Shown: positions 48,321 to 57,327 of the stretch, in pieces
Layout: each line of letters begins with the position of its first letter
How positions within the stretch are numbered: position 1 is the stretch's first letter
From: Excoecaria cochinchinensis
Taxonomy: Eukaryota; Streptophyta; Magnoliopsida; Malpighiales; Euphorbiaceae
NCBI GenBank assembly: GCA_947683425.1
Contig: CANTUQ010000055.1
Span: forward strand, 4,762,001 to 4,826,000
Reading direction: 5' to 3'
DNA: 64,000 nucleotides
Notes under the pieces: generated by a model
Told to the model about the DNA's origin: nothing
What the model saw: only the letters and a program-made list of their open reading frames with translations
Databases searched by the model: none
Program-made: the position numbers and the translations under genes

Positions 48321-48592
48321 GTGGTGCCATGGTCGTGCTAACCTCTTGTGGGTAGTGCCGCCATCGTACTGACCGCTGTGAATTGGTAGTGTCGTGGTCG
48401 TGCTAACCTCTTGTGGGTAGTGCCGCCATCGTGCTGACCGCTGTGAATTGGTAGTGTCGTGGTCGTGCTAACCTCTTGTGGGTAGTGCCGCCATCGTGCT
48501 CACTGCTGTGAATTGGTAATGCTGTGGTCGTGCTAACCTCTTGTGGGTAGTGCCACCATCGTGCTAACCTCTGTGAATTTGTAGTGTCGTGG
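48321..48592. repeat. 65-bp minisatellite, four and a fraction copies
   Basis: Units start at 48321, 48386, 48451, 48516 and 48581. Each has 'gtcgtggtcgtgctaacctc', then 'ttgtgggtagtgccgccatc', then 'gtgctgaccgctgtgaatt'. The fifth unit is interrupted after 12-13 bases by the palindromic element and resumes at 49454-49510. Confidence 0.9.
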
Positions 48593-48728
48593 TTGTAACG
48601 ACCCGGCTTTTATACCCTCCCCGGAACGCATCCCGTCGGGAGATCCCCTCCCCGGAACATATCCCGTCGGGAGAGATGCCGTCCCAGAGCCGTTACTCAC
48701 AGAACTTTACACCCCTCTTGTGCATTTT

Positions 48729-48802
48729 TGCCTTCCGTGGGATTCGAACCAAGGACCTGAGGATAAATCCTTATTTCATGGAATCCCACTACCATTAAGC
48801 TA
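48729..48802 (-). repeat. tRNA-like segment 1
   Basis: Mirror image of segment 2: box B complement ggattcgaacc and box A complement ccattaagcta. It lacks a 5' acceptor half. Confidence 0.65.
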
Positions 48803-48806
48803 CTAG

Positions 48807-48880
48807 TAGCTTAATGGTAGTGGGATTCCATGAAATAAGGATTTATCCTCAGGTCCTTGGTTCGAATCCCACGGAAGGCA
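48807..48880 (+). repeat. tRNA-like segment 2
   Basis: Box A-like TAGCTTAATGGTAG and a perfect box B GGTTCGAATCC start 52 bases apart, followed by an acceptor-like ACGGAAGGCA. The 5' acceptor arm is missing because the palindrome centre (48804/48805) lies directly upstream, and the T stem pairs poorly. It is a tRNA-derived pol III promoter candidate, not a working tRNA gene. Confidence 0.65.
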
Positions 48881-49167
48881 AAAATGCACAAGAGGGGTGT
48901 AAAGTTCTGTGAGTAACGGCTCTGGGACGGCATCTCTCCCGACGGGATATGTTCCGGGGAGGGGATCTCCCGACGGGATGCGTTCCGGGGAGGGTATAAA
49001 AGCCGGGTCGTTACAATAAAAGGCGCCTTTTATTGTAACGACCCGGCTTTTATACCCTCCCCGGAACGCATCCCGTCGGGAGATCCCCTCCCCGGAACAT
49101 ATCCCGTCGGGAGAGATGCCGTCCCAGAGCCGTTACTCACAGAACTTTACACCCCTCTTGTGCATTT

Positions 49168-49242
49168 TGCCTTCCGTGGGATTCGAACCAAGGACCTGAG
49201 GATAAATCCTTATTTCATGGAATCCCACTACCATTAAGCTAC
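49168..49242 (-). repeat. tRNA-like segment 3
   Basis: Identical to segment 1 over the tRNA-like part; just outside it one T has been lost from a T run. Confidence 0.65.
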
Positions 49243-49244
49243 TA

Positions 49245-49318
49245 TAGCCTAATGGTAGTGGTATTCTATGAATTAAGGACTTATCCCCAGGTCCTTGGTT
49301 CGAATCCCACGGAAGGCA
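49245..49318 (+). repeat. tRNA-like segment 4 (diverged)
   Basis: Box A-like TAGCCTAATGGTAG and box B GGTTCGAATCC are kept, but about seven other bases differ from segment 2. In this arm the two TCCCGTCGGGAGA-containing subrepeats occur in swapped order. Confidence 0.65.
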
Positions 49319-49453
49319 AAAATGCACAAGGGGTGTGTAAAGTTCTGTGAGTAACGGCTCCGGGACGGCATCTCTCCCGACGGGATGCGTTCCGGGGAGG
49401 GGATCTCCCGACGGGATATGTTCCGGGGAGGGTATAAAAGCCGGGTCGTTACA

Positions 49454-49510
49454 ATGGTCGTGCTAACCTCTTGTGGGTAGTGCCGCCATCGTGCTAACCT
49501 CTGTGAATTT
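49454..49510. repeat. 65-bp minisatellite, continuation
   Basis: The interrupted unit resumes with 'atggtcgtgctaacctcttg' and ends in 'ctgtgaattt', then the repeat stops. Confidence 0.85.
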
Positions 49511-50607
49511 GTAGTTGTGCCCCTTTGGACGTTTGGACTGGTGTCGTCACTCGGCTCTTGTTGGTTTTCCCCATCGATTTCTCCTGCTAGATTATATGCG
49601 TAGAAATATACAAGAAATCATGTGTGTATGATATGGAATGCAAATGCTTGCAAAAATATATAGACCATGCCCTAGGTGGTCCAAGGTTTGCTGAGGCTAT
49701 AGCTTGCCTGCTTTACCATGCCCTCAGAATCCCGAGGATCGTCGACAAGTTTTCTGAAAGAGACCTCCGGTGTACATCCTTTGCCCCCCTGGTCAATGAT
49801 CCCTTACCCGGGATTCTGATTCATGTTCTGTGTTGTGTGTTATCTGGTTGAAAGAGAATCATCTGAAATAATGCCACCTTATCGCTCCAGGCATTGTTTT
49901 AAAGGTAGTGCGTCCCTTGTGGATTTTCACACTAGCTTTTCTTTGCGGGAAATGCGTCCCTTAAGAGATTTTCACATAACCCTTTGCCTAATTTTTGCCT
50001 GGAATGGACCCAACCCAATCCAGTGGCTTTTGTTTATTTCATTTTTTTTTGTAGGGCAGACTGCCCGTTCCCAGGTTTTCACCCTACCTTTTGGCCTAAC
50101 TTTTGCTTAGAGAGCCAGTTAGGGTTTTCATCTCTAACGACCTTTTTTTTTTTTTAAACCACCAGTGAGGGTTATTATCACAACTTCTGCTAAGAGCAAA
50201 ATAGCACATATCCAATGAAGTGATTGAGCAATAGTCATTAGATGAATAATTGATGTATCTCTTTTTAAGACAGAACTGAAGGAACTATGAAAATACATTC
50301 TTTTATTCATGGCAAAATTGTGTACATTTCTATATGATTTCATCACACATGATTTTCATTTGACAAGAATTCAAAAGCATATGACTACACTTAATCTCGA
50401 AATAGATTCTGTCAGCATCAAACTCCTCTTATCAATCGGCCCTCTCGGGTTTTCTCGATTGAATATTTTCTCTTGGCCCTTAATTTTTGCCGAGGATGCC
50501 TTTTTTCGATTTTCACCCTGACAGGGCGCCCAATTTTAGGAAGGCCGCCTTTTTTCGATTTTCGACCTGTGAGGCATTTATTCTCTTCTTTTTAATTTTT
50601 TTGGTCT

Positions 50608-51053
50608 TTAGCCATGGAACCTTTTTAGTCTATCGACATTGACCGGGTCCTTGAACTCATTCCTATCGCTGTCTGTAAAAATTACTGCTCCTTTCGTTAG
50701 CAACTTCTTCAAAACAAACGGACCTTCCCAAGTTGGTCTGAATTTTCCTCGTATATCTTGAACTCCCGGCCTCATCATCTTAAAGACCAAGTCCCCTTCC
50801 TTAAACGGGTGCTTCTGTATTTTCTTGCCAAATGACCGAGCCAACCTCTTCTGATAAACTTGATTGTGGTAATAGGCCTGCAACCTATCTTCATCTAGTA
50901 GGTTTAGTTGTGACAATCGCTGTTGCGCCCATTCTACCTCTGGAATATCCGCTTCCATGACTACCCTCAAAGACTTCAACTCAATTTCAACCGGTAGGAC
51001 TGCTTCAGTTCCATATACCAGAGAGAATGGTGTTGCCCCCGTAGAGGTTCTAA
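50608..51053 (-). pseudogene. pol: Tat-lineage integrase, C-terminal fragment
   Basis: The frame opens with TSTGATPFSLVYGTEAVLPV, the conserved end of the integrase core where the host-like 'family pocket' begins. It continues with an AQQRLSQLNLLDEDRLQAYY helix, then a GDLVFKMMRPGVQDIRGKF stretch and WEGPFVLKK of the C-terminal DNA-binding fold. It ends VDRLKRFHG and a stop at 50608. About 148 codons are open without a stop. The catalytic D-D-E residues, RNase H, RT and protease are missing upstream of 51053. The sequence type fits Tat/Ogre-like Ty3/gypsy elements, not the chromovirus next door, and has no chromodomain. Confidence 0.88.
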
Positions 51054-52677
51054 AAATTCAAACTCTAACTTGGAATAGGAAAACTTAAACAACCAAAATA
51101 GCACTTAGCAGAAGAGTCTTAACCAAAAAGTCTCAAGTTAGTTTATATCAAGCGATTTCATGTGTGTGTGCTAGGCTAAATACAATTTTTCTACTTTTCA
51201 AAAACAAAAACAACTAGCGAGTTCCAACAATTGAGCAAAAAAAAAAAACGATAAGCAAGCAATTTGCATGCTGCTTTCGCACTCGAAACTCAGGATAACC
51301 ATAAGCCTCTCCTTTAGCACAGGAACCACACGGGTCATCTCCACTAAACAACTCGAGTCAAGAATATGATCACTAGGACTTACTCCAAGGTTGTAATGCT
51401 AGGTTAGGGAATTAGCTAAAAAAACGAGATAAGGATATCGAACAAAGAGTCAGCCACTCTACCCATATTTACCCATATCCAATCTGAACAAAAAATTTGT
51501 ATTAACCCATATTCAACTTACCAGCAGTTGAAAAAAGTAAACTAAACTTTCCAAAATGAAAAACCACTAAACCATAAGAAAATAAGCAGACAGAAGGCCC
51601 TAATGAATTTATTCTTTTAAGCCCGATCACCTCTGAACGTATAAGCACTTCCCTCTATCAGAAGGTACCCCACACTTGAATTTTTCTATATATGACTAGC
51701 TTGAAGATCATGTTAGTGATCAACATTTTTATTTTTATTTTTGAGATATTTTATATGAAAATCATGAGCTAGCCTAATTTTTTCAAACGTAAATAGTGAA
51801 ATACCCACAGCTTTCGCTCTCTAACAAAGTTGGACTTCATTAAGGGAAAATCAGAAATATACTAGGCAACACCCCAAAGTTTCAGAATTCAGCATTTAGC
51901 ACAATTTTTTTTCTCACACCCAAGCTATTCTAGCAATAAACACCCTTACTCAACCTTCAATGTCATCCCAACCCAATCCTAGAGTGGCTAATTCTTAAAA
52001 AGGATAGGCAAAAGCATTTAGGTTGAATGGTAAAATATGAGTGTAACAATAAAAGAATTGCATAGTACGCTTTTAGCATACCAAATCGGCCCAACGGGGC
52101 TAGCGATGGTAATTATGCATACAGGTAGGTCAACAGTAATTTAAAAGTGGTTACCAAAGAAAAATAGCCTAGGTCATGTCCTAATCCTACTTACGTTGTT
52201 ATACTGCTTCGAAATGTGATGAGGAAGGTTCTAACTATACTAAGATTCCTTCACTCAAATGCTTTCACACACTGAATTTTTTAAGTTTTTTTTTTTCGCA
52301 ATAGAACCTAAAGTGCACAATAGATAAGAAATCACAAGATATATGACTAACTGAGATTAATCTTTCACTAAAACATACAACTACTCTCTTGCTAAAATCA
52401 GTTCTCAAGATATTCCATTCACAGATTAACATTCAAACCATTCAAATTAAGAACAACCAGAGGTAAACTAGACTAAGATAAGCAAATTTAGGCAACAATA
52501 ATTCAGCACACAGATAACTTAAAAACAAAAACAAAATGTAGCAATTTAAACTTGTTCTTCTTCAAAAAAAACACAAAGCATTGAGTTCGTTAGTTTTACT
52601 CCCCTACACCACACCTAAAATCTTACTGTCCCCAGCAAGTCAAATAGTAACAACACAAAAATAAGCTAAAAACACAC
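51054..52677. other. Unassigned AT-rich non-coding stretch
   Basis: It lies between the broken Tat integrase and an LTR fragment. It has A/T runs (51236-51248, 52286-52296) and phrases such as 'accccacacttgaa' (51668) and 'ctgtccccagcaag' (52626), which recall the non-coding ends of some plant Ty3/gypsy elements. No LTR ends, TSD or gene were found. Confidence 0.4.
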
Positions 52678-53542
52678 AGATGCCGTACGAGTCAAGGTGC
52701 CACCACACCGATATAATGCAAATCATACATTCATCCATAAACATGTATACATAAATACAAGGTAATTAAAAACTTTGTGAAGCAACATAGGAAATGGCTG
52801 ATCATGCATTAATATAATAATATCCGTTACATTACTGTTCTGATCAACTACTGAAGATATAAAAGATTACATAATCCAAAAATACATATACATATGTGCA
52901 AGCTATACAAAAACTGGTACATGAGAGTTCTATTACAAAAGGATCATATGAGATACAAAAGCTAAGCCCTACACTAAAACTTCCTGTGTTGGCTTGACTT
53001 GCGGTGACTCTCCCAAAGCAAAACATCTGCCACACCTACACAGGTAAAAATACTGTGCTAAGCGATAAATTCTTAGTGGGGAAACACACAAGCAGTATGG
53101 ACGGCTATTCACAATAGTCGTCGAGGCATAACACATTCACAATGGTAAATGCAGATAATCATAGCAAGTAAATATACATTCTTGCATATAAAAGCCATAC
53201 TTTCGATAGCATATGCTCACATCCATATTCACATTCATAATTACATTAGCTGATCATTCATCTCATTATCATACTCGTATAATCACATCAGAGCAAAATA
53301 AAGCAAACAGAACACCTGCTGACTCACAATAGTGGATAACGAGTATACGGACAGTACCTTACGGGTATGAATTGAATACTGATAGTACCTTACGGGTACG
53401 AATCGAAAACCATTTCATTTTATCAATTATAAAACATTTTACTGAGGGGACCTTAAACAAGATCCAAATACTGATGGGATTTGTGAGGAACCAAATGGGG
53501 ACCTGATCGGGGTCTAAATGAAACTGAGGCTGCAGCTAAAGG
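52678..53542 (-). mobile_element. LTR fragment of the Tekay-type family, hit by its own family
   Basis: It aligns with the LTRs at 53543 and 63590 but lacks their first ~55 bases. It has 'gatgccgta' and 'aaggtg.caccacac' near its left edge, a decayed double hairpin with stem 2 CACAG...CTGTG (53039-53057), CTAAGCGATAAATTCTTAG (53058-53076), and two GTACCTTACGGGTA units (53354-53404). At GCAGCTAAAGG the next LTR begins, so a family member inserted into it. The rest should lie right of the window. Confidence 0.8.
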
Positions 53543-55996
53543 TGTAAGACCCCCTACCTATACGTATGCGATCCCATCCGATAAGGAGTGAGATGCCGTA
53601 TGTGTAAAGGTGTCACCACACAGATACAGGATAAACATATACATCCATACACAAACATACATGCTTAAATACAGGGTAATTAAAAACCTTACAAAATCAT
53701 TCATGAAAGAAGTTGATCATGCATTAATATAACGAAAACATTACATTACTATTTGATCAACCCAAAGGTACAAAAGATAATTACATATCCAAAATATACT
53801 TATACAGATGCGGAAGCTATTACAAAATTTTCATAAGAGTTCTATACAAAAAGGATCATCAAAATTCAAAAATTAAGCTCTACACTACACCCAGCTGTGT
53901 TGGCCCGGCTGCGACGACTCTCCCAAGGCAACTCCTTCCACACCTGCACGGGTAAACACACCGTGCTAAGCGATAAACGCTTAGTGGGGAAACACACAAA
54001 TCAAATGGATGGCCATTCACAATGGTCGTCAAGCAAAATGTATACAGATGGCATAATCAAAAATAGCATTAGATGAAAATGTAAACATACTATCATATAG
54101 AGTCACACATTTGATATAATATAACTGCCTTCATAAAACCATATTACTAACCATATTCGGATAATACATTCTTATAATTAGCAAACCAATTCAAAATAGT
54201 AAAACGCCTGCACGACTCAAAGCAGTGGATAATGAGTAAATAGACAGTATTTTATGGGTACGAGCCGATTACAGACAGTACCTTACGGGTACGAATCGAA
54301 AATCAATTTACTTTATCCTTCGCAAAACATTTTACTGAGGGACCTTAAATAGATCCAAATACATTAGAGGGTTCGCGAGGAACCAAACGGGACTTGATCT
54401 GGGTCTAAACTGAACAGAGGCTGCAGCTATAAGACTCTATTAGGCATGCCTAACTATCCACTTAATTGACTCGCAGGCTAAAATACACAGTTGACAACCA
54501 TAATTCAATAATGACAAGTAAAGAATTCATATACTTTGATAAACCAATACATGCACAAATATAGTTCATATTATGTGATATTGTGTGCTAACAATCGATA
54601 ATTAAACATCCCTAAAACGTGAGAAATAAATAGAATTAAATTGCAAAAATAGGGTAGGTTACGGTGGTAATCAAATTGGTTGCCACCGTGACATACCAAG
54701 GATCTCGGCAGAAAGCAAGTCTGGGGTACCTCACCGTGGTAACCCATCTGGTTTTCACCGTGGTATACCCAGACTCCAAAACAGAATGCATCATTGGGGT
54801 ATCTCATGGTGGTAACTAAATAGGTTGCCACCGTGACATACCCACAGCCCAGAACAGAATCTAAAGCCTAGAGACCTCACGGTGTGTCACACCCCAAAAG
54901 TGGCCTAATTGGAATTGGCAATTTTAATTGGAAAATATGGATATATTGGTAATTGTTATAAGAGTAATTTAGGACAATTGGGTAATTTATATGAGGAAAG
55001 AGGATTATATTGCAAGGAATTAAAAGTATTATTTGCAGATTTTTATTTTAATGAGTAAAAAGATATTGTTAAGGACCTATTAGAAGATTTTTGAGGAGCT
55101 GATGGTAATTATGTAACTATGGGAATTAAGTGGACCAGTGCATGTGTGCCAAGTGGAGATGTGAGTGTGTGTATGTGCGTGAGAGAAAAGAGATGTCTGA
55201 AAGTTTTTAGCTTCCTGGAAACTAACAGACGTGAAGTTCCCTCTCTTACTCTCTCTCTCACGTTAACCACTCCTCTTCTCTTCTTTCTCTGTTCTTTCTT
55301 TCTGTTTGCATGAGTGTTCATCCATTGTTGGCTAGGGTTTTGAGCATTGAAGAGTTTTCAAGAGGTAAGTGGCAGAAGTTCTTTAGGTTTTTATGGTTGA
55401 ATCTCCTTCTTCTCCTCCTTTGGGTTTATAAAGATTATATTCTTGGGTTAATGGAAAGTGGTTTTATCTGTTTGCAAGCATCTGAAGATAAGAGAAAAGA
55501 GAAGGGAAAAGGGAAGGTTGTGGATTGAATGTTGCAGTGGTCATTTTGAACTTCATTATCAGGTTTGGGAGTGTTTGTCCTTTCTCAATTTTTGGATCCT
55601 GGTTGCTGTATGTTGTTAATGTTAACTATGTGTGTTTTGTTTATCGAAATGCATGAGAAATGTAATGTGTATACATGGTTTCTGTAGAAAAGAATAACGT
55701 TGAGTATGTCAATGAGATGAATATGCATGAGTTTGAATGTGGAACCCTGGGAAGATGACGTTTTGGCATTGCCTCTATTTTAATAGTAAAAATGTGTTAT
55801 TTGTAGTAAAATTTCTATAAATGTGCTCTGGAGACTTGAAGGTATGTGTTTGAATAATTATTGAATGAAAAATGGTTCTGGGCAAGATGGGGTTTTGAGT
55901 TTTGGATGTACTCTGTTTTCACGATTTTCTGGTTTTTTTACGTTTAATAGAAATTCAGAAGGTTTTGAGAAGGAGAAGCAGAAGTGTGTGAAGAAG

Positions 55997-56310
55997 ATCA
56001 CGTGACGTGATGGAGAATCACGCCGTGACCCTCTTCCCTGAAGAGGATCAGGTGACGTGATGCAGCATCACGCCGTGACCTTCCTCCCTAGGAAGTCACG
56101 AGACGTGACGTAAAGTCACGACTCGTGACCATCCCCTCTCCTGCGTGTCACGGTCACCACTGCCCGAGTGACTCGTGACCTCCCCTCTCCTCTCTGGCGT
56201 CACGAGGCGTGACGGAGGGTCACGACTCGTGACTGCCCCTGTTTTGCGTGGCGCTCGCGAGAAGCCAGCGTCACGAGTCACCATTGCCTGGGTGACTCGT
56301 GACTGGCCTC
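55997..56310 (+). repeat. CpG-rich palindrome block in S5
   Basis: CACGTGACGTGATG...ATCACGCCGTGACC pairs, then GTCACGAGACGTGACG and GTCACGACTCGTGAC motifs. The position matches S1 and S2, but the outer TGTCGCGA-type brackets are missing. Confidence 0.7.
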
Positions 56311-56767
56311 CTTCCTGCTGCCCTGTTTTAAAAAGTAAAGTATTTTTTTCTTTAAACCTTCTGTTACATGGGGTTTTCACTACTTGAATCAAGAACAGGT
56401 TTAAATCTATGCTATAATTTAATAATTGTTTAATTATGAGATTTGTGTACATGATTAATAATTAATGTACATATTTTAAATGTTTATAATTTACATGAAC
56501 ATGGATTATTTCAATGTGAGTTATATGTTCTTATTATCTCCTGTATTTAATATTTATATATATTTATATGTTTCCGAATTTGATCAATATACTTGTATAC
56601 ATGAGTTATAAGTTCGTATTTAATGCAATCCTCATGATATGATGGTACTTGAGTTTCTTTATGAGTTGTGTCATTTTAAGCCTGAATAGTCATAGTAGTG
56701 GATAAGTAAGCGCTTACTTAGGTCAGGGTGTGTGTGTGCAGCTGCTATATGATTAAACGTTATATGC

Positions 56768-56909
56768 GGGTCCTGTTTGGGATCCTTGTTTCAACCCCGT
56801 TTGGGTCTATATGGAAAATTTAATGCAAGACTTCGGTCTCTATATGAAAAGTCACATGTTTGAGACTTATGTCTCTATATGCTTGGGATACTGTGTTCTA
56901 TCAGTATCC
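56768..56909 (+). other. Hairpin comb in S5
   Basis: GGGTCC...GGATCC (56768-56785), AGACTTCGGTCT with a UUCG loop (56828-56839), GAGACTTATGTCTC (56862-56875) and GGATACTG...CAGTATCC (56886-56909). Same order as S1 with base changes on both sides of several stems. Confidence 0.55.
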
Positions 56910-57290
56910 AATGGACCGCATCCACTTCGAAAGAGTATTTTCAGACTAATCAGGCTATATGTTAATATGTGTTGCATATGTTGAGATGTTTATTGACAGG
57001 ATCAAAAGTATATGATGCACATGAATTCTTGCATAACTTTATAATATGCACCTTGTATCTGTATACTTAGAATGGTGAGAATGATGTTAATCCTAAGTTT
57101 GATTTGAGTAGTAACTGCTTGTAATGTATGTTTATGCATGTCAAGTAGAGAACATAAACATATGCTTATATGTGATTTTGATGCCTTTGATTTGAATCAA
57201 AGCCTTATTGCACATTAAAGGTTGCGATGAGATTATATTATTGTTGTAAATATTGTATCTGCGTATTCGCGTTTGTTTTGTTCCTCCCCA

Positions 57291-57327
57291 CTAAGCGTTA
57301 TCGCTTAGCACGGGTTCTTTTCCCGTG
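57291..57327 (+). other. Conserved double hairpin in S5
   Basis: CTAAGCGTTATCGCTTAG (57291-57308) directly followed by CACGGG...CCCGTG (57309-57327), both stems perfect. 'ctgcaggtcggcc' follows within 45 bases, as in S1. Confidence 0.85.

Larger units (their letters stand above)
48594..49453. mobile_element. 860-bp palindromic element with four tRNA-like segments
   Basis: Two direct ~421-bp modules (48594-49015 and 49034-49453) are separated by an 18-base palindromic spacer (ataaaaggcgccttttat). Each module starts TGTAACGACCCGG, ends CCGGGTCGTTACA and is itself an inverted repeat. The first module is a perfect palindrome over its length (48593-49016 including one extra base each side). It interrupts one unit of the minisatellite with GTGGT on the left and ATGGT on the right, a 5-bp TSD with one mismatch (or TGG, 3 bp, perfect). 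Ends and TSD size resemble the LTR elements here, but no PBS or purine tract is seen. Subrepeats with TCCCGTCGGGAGA and a TATAAAAG sit near each end. Confidence 0.85.
48247..50607 (-). mobile_element. Tat 3' non-coding region
   Basis: No ORF with a known motif. It holds the 65-bp minisatellite, the palindromic element, and on the + strand repeated T-rich phrases ('ccttttttcgattttc' at 50500 and 50548; 'ggttttcaccctacctttt' near 50080). Long non-coding stretches between integrase and the 3' LTR are usual for Tat elements. Confidence 0.6.
35101..51053 (-). mobile_element. Tat-lineage Ty3/gypsy element, 5'-truncated, carrying nested insertions
   Basis: On the minus strand: integrase C-terminus (50608-51053), a long non-coding 3' region (48242-50607 and 37342-37432), a purine tract, then the 3' LTR (35101-37341). 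Upstream of 51053 the coding frame is lost at once, so the element is truncated there. Its 3' region was hit by the gag-only tandem array (37433-48241) and by the palindromic element at 48594-49453. gag, protease, RT, RNase H and the 5' LTR are absent. Confidence 0.75.

Noticed and set aside
48136..48372. Short ORF at the LTR C to Tat junction
   Set aside because: It runs across an insertion boundary and the start of the minisatellite, so it cannot be an old gene.
48807..48880. A functional tRNA gene
   Set aside because: There is no 5' acceptor half, the T stem pairs poorly, and it is repeated in inverted copies. tRNA-derived at best.
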